Shown: positions 31,915-40,515 of the stretch, in pieces
Numbering within the stretch: position 1 is the stretch's first letter
Layout: each line of letters starts with the position of its first letter
Assembly (NCBI GenBank): GCA_945638575.1
Contig: CALZDP010000001.1
Span: forward strand, 1-64,000
DNA: 64,000 nt
DNA from: an uncultured Clostridia bacterium
GTDB taxonomy: Bacteria > Bacillota > Clostridia > Christensenellales > Borkfalkiaceae
Direction of reading: 5' to 3'
Notes under the pieces: generated by a model
What the model was told of the DNA's origin: nothing
Databases searched by the model: none
What the model saw: only the letters and a program-made list of their open reading frames with translations
Made by a program: the position numbers and the translations under genes

Positions 31915-33162
31915 TCAGTTCTTTTTATGTTGAAGTTGGGGGCAAACGGCGTCTGGGGGAAGATTACCGGATACCACGTCTTCACAAAAGGCGCGGCAAC
32001 TCGGCGCACCGCACAAACCGCAATCAATTTGCGGAAGTTTGCCGTACATTTCCTGCACCGCAAGAAGTTTTGAAAAGGCTGAAGCGCGATCGGTAGCGAC
32101 AACAGTGTCTTCGGTTAACTTTTCGGTCATGTAATAGTCGGCAGGCTTACCCGTGTCGGCAAGCGAGTTTGCTATTTGCGGAAACCTTGCGCGCAGATTA
32201 CGTATCCTTGCCTTTGCGACAAAAGGATTTTCAACGTTAAGCACACCGCCGACGCAACCGCCGGTACATGCGTTTAATTCGATAAATTCTATTTCGTTGA
32301 GAGTGCCGTTTTCAACAGACTCTAAAATGCGCATACAGTTTTCGATGCCGTCCGCCGCCAAATATTTTCCGCGCATGGCTGCCGCGGCTTCACCGCCGCT
32401 TGACGCCCACTGTAAACCCATAACGCCCATTTTACTTAAATTTTCGGGGTTTTTTATGAGTTTCATTACGGGAAGAAGTTTCATATACATCTCACCCGAC
32501 GACAAAACGCCGTCAACGTAAGGTTTTATTACCCCCATACCCGATTTTAAGGCGTATACTTTCGCAGGGCAAGGCGAAATAAAGAAAACCCCTATTTCCT
32601 CATCTCTGTAACCCTTTTTCATCGCCTTTTCACGCGCAAGTTTCGCGGAAATGTCTACGGGCGGTAAAACGTTTAAAAGATGCTGTTTTAAATTTGAAAA
32701 TCTTGCGGTAATGAGTTCCAAAATCGCAGGACAAGCCGTACTTATTACGGGCTTGGGAATATTACCTTTATTTAGCAAAATCTGAGTTGCCAAAGTATTA
32801 AGTTCCGCACCCCTGCCTACTTCAAAAACATCGTCAAAACCCAAACGTTTTAAGCCTGCAAGCACGTAATTTACGTCGTTTAAATTATTAAACTGACCAT
32901 AAAAAGAGGGCGCAGGCAGTACGATTTTATATTTGTACTTCGGATTTTGGGTAACCTCGAACTTGTCGTAACTGGTGATTTTTGCGTGATGAGGACACAG
33001 CCTTACACATTCTCCGCAACCGATACACTTGTCGTACATGACACTTGCTTTACCGTCGCGCACCCTTATTGCCTCGGTCGGACAACGCTTCATACACGTT
33101 ACGCACCCTTTACACTTGTCCGGGTCTAAGGTAACAGTATTCAGTCTTTTTAACTCGCTCAT
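31915..33162 (-). CDS. Regulatory-type [FeFe]-hydrogenase-like protein (HydS-like)
   Basis: 415 residues. Two N-terminal [4Fe-4S] ferredoxin motifs (CKGCVTCMKRCP, CIGCGECVRLCP), then an H-cluster domain in which all four ligand Cys remain (C144, C198, C299, C303) but the surrounding motifs differ from catalytic enzymes: STACPAI replaces TSCxPxW, SPCPAKV replaces MPCxxKK, and NACTGGCVGG lacks the usual Met. A C-terminal CGLCGAPSC...C motif (381-407) binds another cluster. The PAS domain of group C HydS is absent, so it is closer to a short group C/D form. Probable H2 or redox sensor for the operon. Starts with AAGGGA before the ATG. Confidence 0.88.
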   Translation of the reverse strand: MSELKRLNTVTLDPDKCKGCVTCMKRCPTEAIRVRDGKASVMYDKCIGCGECVRLCPHHAKITSYDKFEVTQNPKYKYKIVLPAPSFYGQFNNLNDVNYVLAGLKRLGFDDVFEVGRGAELNTLATQILLNKGNIPKPVISTACPAILELITARFSNLKQHLLNVLPPVDISAKLAREKAMKKGYRDEEIGVFFISPCPAKVYALKSGMGVIKPYVDGVLSSGEMYMKLLPVMKLIKNPENLSKMGVMGLQWASSGGEAAAAMRGKYLAADGIENCMRILESVENGTLNEIEFIELNACTGGCVGGVLNVENPFVAKARIRNLRARFPQIANSLADTGKPADYYMTEKLTEDTVVATDRASAFSKLLAVQEMYGKLPQIDCGLCGAPSCRAFCEDVVSGNLPPDAVCPQLQHKKN

Positions 33163-33177
33163 TTTTCCCTTATCATA

Positions 33178-33603
33178 TCAATCGAAACGGGTAACCAAAG
33201 TTACCTTCGTTCCTTTGCCGACTTCGCTTTCTATAATACATTCGTCGGCATACTTTTTCATATTCGGTAACCCCATACCGGCGCCGAAACCCAATGCACG
33301 CACTTCGTCCGACGCAGTCGAATACCCCGGTTGCAAGGCAAGATCTATATCTTTTATGCCTTTACCGGTATCGACCAGAGTTATTATGCATTTGTCTACG
33401 TAAATATCCGCATATGCGTATCCGCCGTTTGCGTGTATTACCATGTTGATTTCCCCCTCATACATGGCAATGGCGACGCGCCTGACGTCCTGCGGATTTA
33501 CGCCCATACCTTTTAAGAAAGTCTTTACGCTTTCGGTGGCGGAACCTGCGGAAACAAAATTTTGACCGTCGACACGGTATTCTAAATGGACGCAGTCCTG
33601 CAT
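33178..33603 (-). CDS. RsbW-like anti-sigma-type ATPase
   Basis: 141-residue GHKL ATPase of the serine/threonine-protein-kinase RsbW type: AIAMYEGEINMVIHANGG (N box), LVDTGKGIKDID (G1), GFGAGMGLPNMKKYAD (G2). Such proteins phosphorylate an anti-anti-sigma partner or hold a regulator. None is encoded nearby, so the partner may be a DRTGG protein or the HydS-like protein. The start is the ATG at 33603, one base after the upstream DRTGG stop; the longer frame would overlap that gene by 100 bp and lacks a ribosome binding site. Confidence 0.87.
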   Translation of the reverse strand: MQDCVHLEYRVDGQNFVSAGSATESVKTFLKGMGVNPQDVRRVAIAMYEGEINMVIHANGGYAYADIYVDKCIITLVDTGKGIKDIDLALQPGYSTASDEVRALGFGAGMGLPNMKKYADECIIESEVGKGTKVTLVTRFD

Positions 33604-33604
33604 A

Positions 33605-33952
33605 TCAGTAACCGCCCGATACAAGCCCTGCCGAATAAAGTTTACCGCACGCGGAAAACATCCTTCTCGGCGTGGAAACGAGAACGATTCCCCTTTCCTT
33701 GGCAAGTTCTATCATTTCGTCGGTAGGCTTTTTGCCGCGCACGAAAATGATGCAGAGCATATCCATCATAACAGCCGTCCTTATTACCTGCGGATTGCAT
33801 AAACCCGTTATAAGTACGGCTTGGTCTTTGGCATAAGCCAAAACGTCGCTCATCATATCCGAACCGCATGCCGCGGTTACTTCTTTATCTTGAAACTCTT
33901 CACAGCAAAGGATAGTGCCTTCGAGTATTTTTGCGGCTTCGCTAATCTTCAT
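33605..33952 (-). CDS. DRTGG-domain protein, copy 2
   Basis: 115-residue stand-alone DRTGG-like domain: EAAKILEGTILCCEEFQDK, a central CGSDMMSDVLAYAKDQAVLI and IIFVRGKKPTDEMIELAKE. It shares layout with 31577-31909 but is well diverged. Lies between nuoE and the RsbW-like gene; AAGGGG precedes the ATG. Two DRTGG genes flanking the regulatory hydrogenase is a known arrangement in Clostridia. Function unknown. Confidence 0.85.
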   Translation of the reverse strand: MKISEAAKILEGTILCCEEFQDKEVTAACGSDMMSDVLAYAKDQAVLITGLCNPQVIRTAVMMDMLCIIFVRGKKPTDEMIELAKERGIVLVSTPRRMFSACGKLYSAGLVSGGY

Positions 33953-33973
33953 TTTATCCCCTTATGGACGGAT

Positions 33974-34462
33974 TTAGTTATATTTTGCCAAAATACCTGC
34001 AACGTCTTTTGCGGTTATTCTGCCGAAAACCTCTCCGTTTACGCACATTACGGGCGCTAAACCGCAACAACCTACGCAACGAGTTGCATCCAACGAGAAT
34101 TTTTTATCGGGCGTAACTTCACCGTTACCGATACCCAACACCTTGGAAATCTCATCAAAGACTTCGCCTGAACCTTTGACGTAACAAGCAGTACCCAAAC
34201 ATACGCTTACCTGATATTTTCCCTTCGGGTAAAGCGAGAATTGGGAATAGAAGGTTGCTACCCCATAAACTTCGGACAGCGGTACGTTAAAGGCTTCCGC
34301 TATCATAATCTGAACTTCCTTGGGAAGATATCCGTAGATTTCCTGTGCTTTTTGAAGCGCGGGCATAAGTCCGCCGGGGACGTTTACCAAAGTTGCAAGT
34401 TCATTTTTAAGTTGCTGTTCCTGTTCCGGCGTGCCGTCAAACGGTATAACGATTTTCTTCAT
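33974..34462 (-). CDS. hydC: NuoE-like [2Fe-2S] subunit (HydC) of the hydrogenase complex
   Basis: 162 residues: helical N-terminal half (LMPALQKAQEIYGYLPKEVQ) followed by a thioredoxin-like [2Fe-2S] domain with CLGTACYVKG and CVGCCGLAPVM providing four Cys. Matches NuoE/HydC/HndA, the third subunit of trimeric bifurcating hydrogenases. First gene of the operon, although hydB and hydA are at its end. GGAGG precedes the ATG; the leader is about 85 nt. Confidence 0.95.
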   Translation of the reverse strand: MKKIVIPFDGTPEQEQQLKNELATLVNVPGGLMPALQKAQEIYGYLPKEVQIMIAEAFNVPLSEVYGVATFYSQFSLYPKGKYQVSVCLGTACYVKGSGEVFDEISKVLGIGNGEVTPDKKFSLDATRCVGCCGLAPVMCVNGEVFGRITAKDVAGILAKYN

Positions 34463-34554
34463 ACAATCCTCCGTGAGTATTAAAAACTGATTTTTAATCT
34501 TGAATTAAATGTGACGTCTTTTTAATATGCTTATAAACTTTCACAATTTGGTTT

Positions 34555-34583
34555 ATTATATCATAATAAAATGGCGGTGTCAA
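34555..34583 (-). promoter_or_regulatory. Consensus promoter of the hydrogenase operon
   Basis: Minus strand: perfect TTGACA (34578-34583), 17-bp spacer, perfect TATAAT (34555-34560), with an extended TG. It is the best housekeeping promoter in the window, which suggests either very strong expression or tight control by a repressor. Confidence 0.88.
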
Positions 34584-34651
34584 CAAAACTTTTGCGACTC
34601 TTGAAACATAGTCGAAAATTTGCTTTTAGTAATTTTTGGCTGAAAAACGGT

Positions 34652-34668
34652 CGATAACGGGCTTATAG
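34652..34668. repeat. 17-nt intergenic repeat, copy 1
   Basis: CGATAACGGGCTTATAG. Read on the minus strand, the inner hairpin ATAAGCCCGTTAT is followed by ACCGTTTTT. Confidence 0.7.
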
Positions 34669-34761
34669 GGTTACTTTTGTAATTTTTTGCCCAAAATCGA
34701 CCGCCTTTTTCAAAGATTTTTTTAACATATTTTATGATTCTTATCAACTTTTCGTACAAGT

Positions 34762-34799
34762 AAAAAAAATGTTGCAACCCATATTTGGGCCGCAACATT
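34762..34799 (-). terminator. Strong terminator downstream of the decayed membrane gene
   Basis: AATGTTGC/GCAACATT outer stem and CCC/GGG inner stem around ATAT, followed by eight T on the minus strand. It lies about 115 bp beyond the likely original stop (34915). The rest of 34584-34914 shows no gene apart from the 17-nt repeat. Confidence 0.8.
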
Positions 34800-34914
34800 T
34801 ATAATGCAACTTTTCAGTTTGCAAAAAAAGCATCTAACCATCGATTAATCGGCGAATGTTTTTAAAATAAAACCTTCCGTTTAATCTTTAAGATATTGCT
34901 GTTTTTTGTAAAAA

Positions 34915-35975
34915 TCACTCTTGAGTTACGGTAGTCTCAAAAAAATCTTCTTTGGACTCTATAATCTTATCGATATCCTTTTGTTTTACGTTCGAACTAA
35001 TTTGCGCTTAATAATCATATTAGCGATTTGAACGGCGGATAAAATTGCCGAGAACACAACGCAAACAGTTAATTCGGCGGTGGCAGGCATACCGAGAATC
35101 ATATATACGATAGGAACAATCGCAACAATAAGCGTAACTAATATTACCATAAACGCATTAGACTCGCTATTCGTTTCAGATTGCTTATTATTTTTTGATT
35201 TTTTCGTTGACTTTATCGAATAATTTAATTTCGGTATGAAGTTATCAGCCAAAAGCGTAGCGAAAATAATACCCAATAGAAGCCTGCCAAAGAAAGGCAA
35301 CAAGTAATAGTAAGAGAAATTCCACGCCTCGGAGCCGAAAGATTTCCAAAAATTAAGCATAAATTGATTGCTGCCGCTTACAATATTCAGCGAAGGTATT
35401 ACGGAAAGAACTACGATTGCACAAATTATACCGATTACACTTGCAATCTGCGTAATTGAAAAATGCTTATTCTGTTCGTCGGATAAAACTCGCATGGTAA
35501 ATATTCTTGCGCAAACGCCGTTCATTAGCGATACGAGAATAACAACTATCAAAGTTGCAATAAGCCCTGTCAAACTTAATCCGCCTATAAACAAACCAAC
35601 CATTGCCGCAACGCACATTTTTTGAGAGGAATTTACCATATTTTTATGTAATTTGTTAAAATCTTTCATGTTTTTCAGCCCTTTTACAGCCGCTGCAATG
35701 AAAATGATAAACATGGCTACAGTAGCGATAATATATCCAAGTAACGCTATCAATAAAAATAGTACCCCTTTAACGACGTTTACTACATCGTTTCCCAAAA
35801 TAACGCTGTCTTCATAAACGAGTTTATATAATACGTCAAAAGAATCGACTTTTGACGTTCCTATGTTTTCGAATGTTTCTTTATGAAGAGCGTCGCCTGT
35901 AAGCATTATTACCGGAAGCATGCCGGCGTTCATTGCTTTTTCATTTATGCCTTTGTAATGTGCGGAATCCGCCAA
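34915..35975 (-). pseudogene. Degenerate polytopic membrane protein gene
   Basis: An open frame of 329 codons (34986-35975) encodes six or so membrane helices (for example VKGVLFLLIALLGYIIATVA, LTGLIATLIVVILVSLM) and is not a family I recognise. Two signs of decay are visible. The frame begins at a TTG with no ribosome binding site, just after an in-frame stop. At the 3' end, a one-base shift near 34990-35008 would continue with a plausible hydrophilic tail (KQKDIDKIIESKEDFFETT) to a stop at 34915. It may still be expressed from an unseen start, so the pseudogene call is tentative. Confidence 0.5.
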
Positions 35976-35990
35976 CCACTTGTTTTCTAT

Positions 35991-36104
35991 ATGAATTCTT
36001 TAGATGGATTAACCAAAGAGTTAGAGAAAGAATTAGCCCACCCGACATATAAAGACAGAGCGGATTATTTGAAGTCGGAAATAGCGCCTAAAAGCGGTCT
36101 ATAA
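35991..36104 (+). pseudogene. Possible 3' fragment of a plus-strand gene
   Basis: Thirty-seven codons from an ATG to TAA encode a helical, charged peptide (LTKELEKELAHPTYKDRADY ...). There is no ribosome binding site. It is wedged between the truncated membrane gene and the hisS 3' end and overlaps the latter by 17 bp. It may be the remnant of a gene cut by the rearrangement that truncated the membrane gene, or chance. Confidence 0.25.
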
Positions 36105-37329
36105 GCCCGTTAACGGGCAATTTTTCCACCGAACCGTCCTGCATTTTTTTCAGGTTCAAATAGCCTTCCGCCAATTCATTGTCCCCTATTACGGCAACGT
36201 ATTCGGCATTTATTTTATCGCTGTATTTAAACTGCGCTTTTATTCCGCGTTCCATATGGTCAAGGTCGGCGTAAACGCCTTTTTGCCTTAACTCGGAAAC
36301 AATTTCAAAGGCTTTTTTATATGCTTCTTCGCCCATGGCTGCAATAAAGACTTTACAGTTTTCCCCTTGGGGAATGTTAATTCCTTTGGCTTCCATAAGC
36401 ATTAAAAGACGCTCGATACCCATACCGAAGCCCACGCCCGGAACATTACCTCCGCCGAGTTGGGAAATCAAATTATCGTATCTGCCGCCGCCGCAAACGG
36501 TTCCTTGCGAGCCAAGGTCTGCGGTTACAAACTCGAAAACGGTTTTGGTGTAATAGTCAAGTCCCCTGACGATTAAAGGATTTACCGTATAGGATAGTCC
36601 TGCCAAATCCAGCAAAGACTTTAAATTTTCAAAATGCGCCTTGCAATCGTCGCAAAGGTAATCGGTTATTTTCGGCGCATTTTTAACAAGTTTTTTACAA
36701 GTTTCCACTTTGCAGTCCAAAATACGCAAAGGATTCTTTTCGTAACGAGTTTGACAGGTTTCGCAAAGGTCGTTAAGGTTATCCTTTAAGTATTCCTTTA
36801 AAGCGGAGTTGTAATCTTTACGACACTTTTCACAGCCCATGCTGTTGATGTTAAGTTTTACGTTTAAACCGAGTTCCGTAAGCACCGAATAAGCAAGCAA
36901 AATTACTTCCGCGTCGGTGTCCGCACCTTTTGCGCCGTAAAATTCCACGCCGAACTGATGATGTTCGCGCAGTCTGCCCGCCTGCGGTCTTTCATAACGG
37001 AAAACGGGGGTTATATAGTACATTTTTAAGGGCATGGCACGATTAGAAAGCCCGTTTTCTATAAAGGAACGGGCAACGCCTGCCGTACCTTCCGGCTTTA
37101 AGGTAATACTGCGCTTGCCTTTATCCTCGAAAGTGTACATTTCCTTATTGACGATATCGGTCGTATCCCCTACTCCGCGCAAAAATAGTTCGGTATGTTC
37201 AAAGGTCGGGGTTCTGATTTCGTTTGCGCCGAAATTTTTGGCTATGCGTCTTACGACGCTTTCGATATACTGCCATTTATACGATTCGTCGGGCAAAACG
37301 TCTTTTGTGCCCTTGGGAATATTTATCAT
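36088..37329 (-). CDS. hisS: Histidyl-tRNA synthetase
   Basis: 413-residue class II synthetase. Motif 2 region FRYERPQAGRLREHHQFGVE, His-specific GLDYYTKTVFE and the motif 3 region GVGFGMGIERLLMLME are all visible. A Cys-rich insertion (CEKCRKDY ... CETCQTRY ... CKVETCKK ... CDDC) probably binds zinc, as in many Firmicutes HisRS. The last codons (PVNGLIDRF and stop) are encoded by a copy of the 17-nt repeat, so the C-terminus may have been reshaped by it. Ten bases separate it from hslU. Confidence 0.95.
   Translation of the reverse strand: MINIPKGTKDVLPDESYKWQYIESVVRRIAKNFGANEIRTPTFEHTELFLRGVGDTTDIVNKEMYTFEDKGKRSITLKPEGTAGVARSFIENGLSNRAMPLKMYYITPVFRYERPQAGRLREHHQFGVEFYGAKGADTDAEVILLAYSVLTELGLNVKLNINSMGCEKCRKDYNSALKEYLKDNLNDLCETCQTRYEKNPLRILDCKVETCKKLVKNAPKITDYLCDDCKAHFENLKSLLDLAGLSYTVNPLIVRGLDYYTKTVFEFVTADLGSQGTVCGGGRYDNLISQLGGGNVPGVGFGMGIERLLMLMEAKGINIPQGENCKVFIAAMGEEAYKKAFEIVSELRQKGVYADLDHMERGIKAQFKYSDKINAEYVAVIGDNELAEGYLNLKKMQDGSVEKLPVNGLIDRF
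36099..36115. repeat. 17-nt repeat, copy 2, within the hisS 3' end
   Basis: CTATAAGCCCGTTAACG; here the core extends to the 14-nt perfect palindrome GCCCGTTAACGGGC. It is the only copy inside a coding region, and on the minus strand it is followed by CGCTTTT. Confidence 0.7.
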
Positions 37330-37338
37330 ACGTTACAC

Positions 37339-38652
37339 CTATAAAATAAACTTTTTGAGATTACGTTTGCTGATGATATCCGAAAGATGTTCGTCAACGT
37401 ATTTTTTGTCGATGGTAAGCGGAATTACCGGGTGGGTTCCGTCGGCGTTGAAGGATATGTCTTCAAGCAAATTTTCCATAATGGTGTGAAGCCTTCTTGC
37501 CCCGATGTCTTCTTGCGTGGCGTTCATTTCAACGCAAAGTTCGGCGATTTCTTCGATAGCGTCGTCGGAAAATTTTAAATCGATTTTATCCACCGCAAGA
37601 AGGGTTGCGTATTGCTTTGTCAATGCGTTTTGCGGTAAGGTCAAAATTCTTACGAAATCTTCTTTTGACAAACTTGAAAGTTCTACGATTATGGGGAATC
37701 TGCCTTGAAGTTCCGGTATTAAATCTTCGACTGCGGCAATGTGGAAAGCCCCTGCGGCGATAAAGAGAATATAATCGGTTTTTACCGTTCCGTATTTGGT
37801 GTTTACAGTCGAACCTTCAACAATGGGCAAAATATCTCTTTGCACCCCTTCGCGAGAAACGTCGGCGCCGTTCGTTTTGCCCTTAGACGCTATTTTATCG
37901 ATTTCGTCTATGAAGATAATGCCTTCCTGCTCTGCACGACGAACGCCTTCTTCCACAACGGAATCTTCGTCGATAAGTTTTGAGGCTTCTTCGTCGATAA
38001 GAATCTTCATCGCTTCTTTAACGGTAAATTTTCTGCGCTTTGTCTTGGGGGGCATAAAGCCTTCGAAAATGGAGCCGATATTGATTTCCGTACCCGACCC
38101 CGGAACAAGTTCCATGGCCTTAGGCTGGTCTAAAATTTCTATTTCTATAACGGTATCGTTTAGTTCGCCGTCGTCGAAACGTTTACGGATGTTTTCTTCG
38201 TAAAGGTTTTCCGGAGTTTCACCCTTTTCGGACTTTAAAGCCTCGTACAGGCTTTTTAAAACCTTGTTTTTGGCAATACCGGTGGCTTTGAAGGAAACTT
38301 CTTTCTTTCTCTCTTCTCTGACAAGCCTTACGCTGTATTCCACTAAGTCCCTAATCATGGATTCGCAATCTCTGCCGACGTAGCCGACTTCGGTAAACTT
38401 AGTTGCTTCAACCTTTACAAAAGGCGCTTTAACAAGTTTTGCAAGTCTTCTGGCGATTTCGGTTTTACCTACGCCCGTAGGACCTTTCATAATGATGTTT
38501 TTAGGGGTTATTTCCTCTTGAAGTTCGGGGGACAAAACACTTCTTCTGTAACGGTTGCGCAGGGCAACGGCGACTTCACGCTTTGCCTTGTCCTGACCGA
38601 TGATGTACTTATCTAATTCGGCGACTATCTGCCTTGGGGAAAAGGTATTCAT
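37339..38652 (-). CDS. hslU: HslU ATPase of the HslUV protease
   Basis: 437-residue AAA+ unfoldase. Starts [20 protein letters not shown]; Walker [10 protein letters not shown], the pore motif GYVGRD, Walker B FIDEIDKI and the sensor 2 region [10 protein letters not shown] follow. The intermediate I domain lies between Walker A and B (about 110-230). Its start overlaps the hslV stop by 4 nt. Together they form the ClpYQ-type protease that degrades specific and misfolded proteins. Confidence 0.97.
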   Translation of the reverse strand: MNTFSPRQIVAELDKYIIGQDKAKREVAVALRNRYRRSVLSPELQEEITPKNIIMKGPTGVGKTEIARRLAKLVKAPFVKVEATKFTEVGYVGRDCESMIRDLVEYSVRLVREERKKEVSFKATGIAKNKVLKSLYEALKSEKGETPENLYEENIRKRFDDGELNDTVIEIEILDQPKAMELVPGSGTEINIGSIFEGFMPPKTKRRKFTVKEAMKILIDEEASKLIDEDSVVEEGVRRAEQEGIIFIDEIDKIASKGKTNGADVSREGVQRDILPIVEGSTVNTKYGTVKTDYILFIAAGAFHIAAVEDLIPELQGRFPIIVELSSLSKEDFVRILTLPQNALTKQYATLLAVDKIDLKFSDDAIEEIAELCVEMNATQEDIGARRLHTIMENLLEDISFNADGTHPVIPLTIDKKYVDEHLSDIISKRNLKKFIL

Positions 38653-39200
38653 AAATCCTCCTTTACCGTTTCGACACGGATGTTATCGTTGGTAAAAATA
38701 CAGATTTTACTTGCGATTTTAAGGGCTTTTTGAGCGATTTGATCGGCTGTGTAGTCGGTTTCTTCATATAGTGCGCGCGCCGCCGCCAAAGCGTAGTTTC
38801 CGCCGCTTCCGATGGCGCAAATATCACCGTCCGGCTCGATAACTTCGCCCGAACCGGATACTATAAGCAAAGTGGTCTTATCTGCGCATATCATCATGGC
38901 TTCCAACTTTCTGCCCACCTTATCGTTACGCCATAACTCGGCAAGTTCGACCGCGCTTCTTAAAAGGTTTCCCGAAAACTTGTTTAGCATGCCTTCAAAA
39001 CGTTCGGTTAATGTAAAGGCGTCGGAAACGGTACCCGCAAAGCCTATTATTACGCTGTCGTTGTAGATTCTGCGAACCTTGACGGCGTTGTTTTTGAAAA
39101 TTACGTTTTCGCCGAAAGTTACCTGTCCGTCGCCTGCGATGGCGGTAACCCCGTTCTTTTTAACGGCACATATGGTTGTGCCTTTGAATTCGTTACTCAT
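38649..39200 (-). CDS. hslV: HslV peptidase of the HslUV protease
   Basis: 183-residue proteasome-like peptidase. After a short propeptide (MSNEFKG) comes [21 protein letters not shown]; removal of the propeptide leaves an N-terminal Thr nucleophile, unlike the Ser seen in Bacillus ClpQ. Later [15 protein letters not shown] is conserved. Overlaps both trmFO and hslU, so translation is coupled. Confidence 0.97.
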   Translation of the reverse strand: MSNEFKGTTICAVKKNGVTAIAGDGQVTFGENVIFKNNAVKVRRIYNDSVIIGFAGTVSDAFTLTERFEGMLNKFSGNLLRSAVELAELWRNDKVGRKLEAMMICADKTTLLIVSGSGEVIEPDGDICAIGSGGNYALAAARALYEETDYTADQIAQKALKIASKICIFTNDNIRVETVKEDL

Positions 39201-40515
39201 TTATATACTCCGTTATTTGTTGGATTTTTTGTATCGATCTTTCGGACAATATGCGCTTTTTTTCCGCCTTGTCTCTCATTCTTTCAATCGGACTTAAAAT
39301 GCCGTAATTGGCATTCATGGGTTGAAAATTTTCCGTCTTTAGCGTGCAGTGCAAAGCGAGCGCGCCCATGACCGTTTTATCGGTAAAATCTATCTCTTTT
39401 TTACCCTGTAAACGCCTGTCTAATGATATTGCGGCGGTTAATCCCGAGGCTATACTTTCAACGTAGCCTTCTACCCCCGTTATTTGACCTGCAAAGTAAG
39501 TATACGGCTTACCCTTTACCGAAAAGTTGGCTTCTAAAACTTCGGGCGCGTTAAGATAAGTGTTTCTGTGCATTACGCCGTAACGCAAGAATTCCGCATT
39601 TTTAAGGGCGGGAAAAATTGAAAACACACGCTTTTGTTCCCCCCATAAAAGGTTGGTTTGAAAGCCTACCAAGTTGTACATGGTTGCGTCGTTGTTTTCC
39701 TTTCTTAACTGCATGCAGGCATAAGGCCACCTGCCCGTTTTGGGATCGGTAAGTCCTACCGGTTTAAGCGGTCCGAAACGTAAAGTGTCCACACCGCGTT
39801 TTGCCATAATTTCAACCGGCATACAACCTTCAAAAACCTGCGTTTTTTCAAATTCGTGTTTGTCTGCCGTTTTGGCGGAGATAAGGGCGTTATAAAACTC
39901 TTCGTAGCCCTCTTTATCGATGGGACAGTTTACATAGTCGCCTACACCTTCCTCGCCGTATCTGTCGGTAATAAAGGCGTTTTCCATATCGACCGATTCC
40001 GCCGAAACTATCGGCGCCGCGGCATCGTAAAAATACAGCCCGCCGCCGAAATTTTCCGCAATAAACTTACTTAAACCGTCGGTGGTAAGCGGTCCTGTCG
40101 CAATTATGGTCGGTACGTTGAAGTCGATTTCGCACACGTCTTCGCAACAAAATGTCAAGTTGGGTTGAGAACGCAACTTTTCGGTTATTTTGCCTGCGAA
40201 AAGTTCCCTGTCTACCGCTAAAGCGTTACCTGCAGGTACTTTTGTTTTATCGGCGCACTCTATAACCATAGAGCCTAATATACGCAATTCCTCTTTAAGC
40301 AGTCCGCAAGCGTTACCGTATACGTCGTTGGACTTTAAAGAATTGGAACAGACCAATTCACCGTAATCGGGGTTGCAATGCGCCGGCGTAAACGACTTCG
40401 GCTTTATATCGTAAAGGGTAACCGCGTACCCCTTTTTTGCTAAGTAGTAAGCGGCTTCCGAACCGGCTAATCCGCCGCCGATAACCCTTACTTTAATTTG
40501 GTTATTTTTTGACAT
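39193..40515 (-). CDS. trmFO: TrmFO, folate/FAD-dependent tRNA U54 methyltransferase
   Basis: 440-residue flavoprotein that makes ribothymidine at position 54 of tRNA with methylene-tetrahydrofolate. FAD motif [17 protein letters not shown] at the N-terminus; conserved [21 protein letters not shown] and C-terminal [10 protein letters not shown]. Stands between topA and hslV as in other Firmicutes; a xerC gene, often found between trmFO and hslV, is missing. Overlaps topA by 14 nt. Confidence 0.97.
   Translation of the reverse strand: MSKNNQIKVRVIGGGLAGSEAAYYLAKKGYAVTLYDIKPKSFTPAHCNPDYGELVCSNSLKSNDVYGNACGLLKEELRILGSMVIECADKTKVPAGNALAVDRELFAGKITEKLRSQPNLTFCCEDVCEIDFNVPTIIATGPLTTDGLSKFIAENFGGGLYFYDAAAPIVSAESVDMENAFITDRYGEEGVGDYVNCPIDKEGYEEFYNALISAKTADKHEFEKTQVFEGCMPVEIMAKRGVDTLRFGPLKPVGLTDPKTGRWPYACMQLRKENNDATMYNLVGFQTNLLWGEQKRVFSIFPALKNAEFLRYGVMHRNTYLNAPEVLEANFSVKGKPYTYFAGQITGVEGYVESIASGLTAAISLDRRLQGKKEIDFTDKTVMGALALHCTLKTENFQPMNANYGILSPIERMRDKAEKKRILSERSIQKIQQITEYINE

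Noticed and set aside
34536-34553. Possible Rex (NADH-sensing repressor) site in the hydrogenase leader
   Set aside because: One half matches TTGTGAA but the other half agrees at only about two of seven positions, so the palindrome is not supported.
34580-34798. 72-codon minus-strand frame upstream of the hydrogenase promoter
   Set aside because: It runs through a terminator and the 17-nt repeat, lacks an RBS, and its composition looks non-coding.
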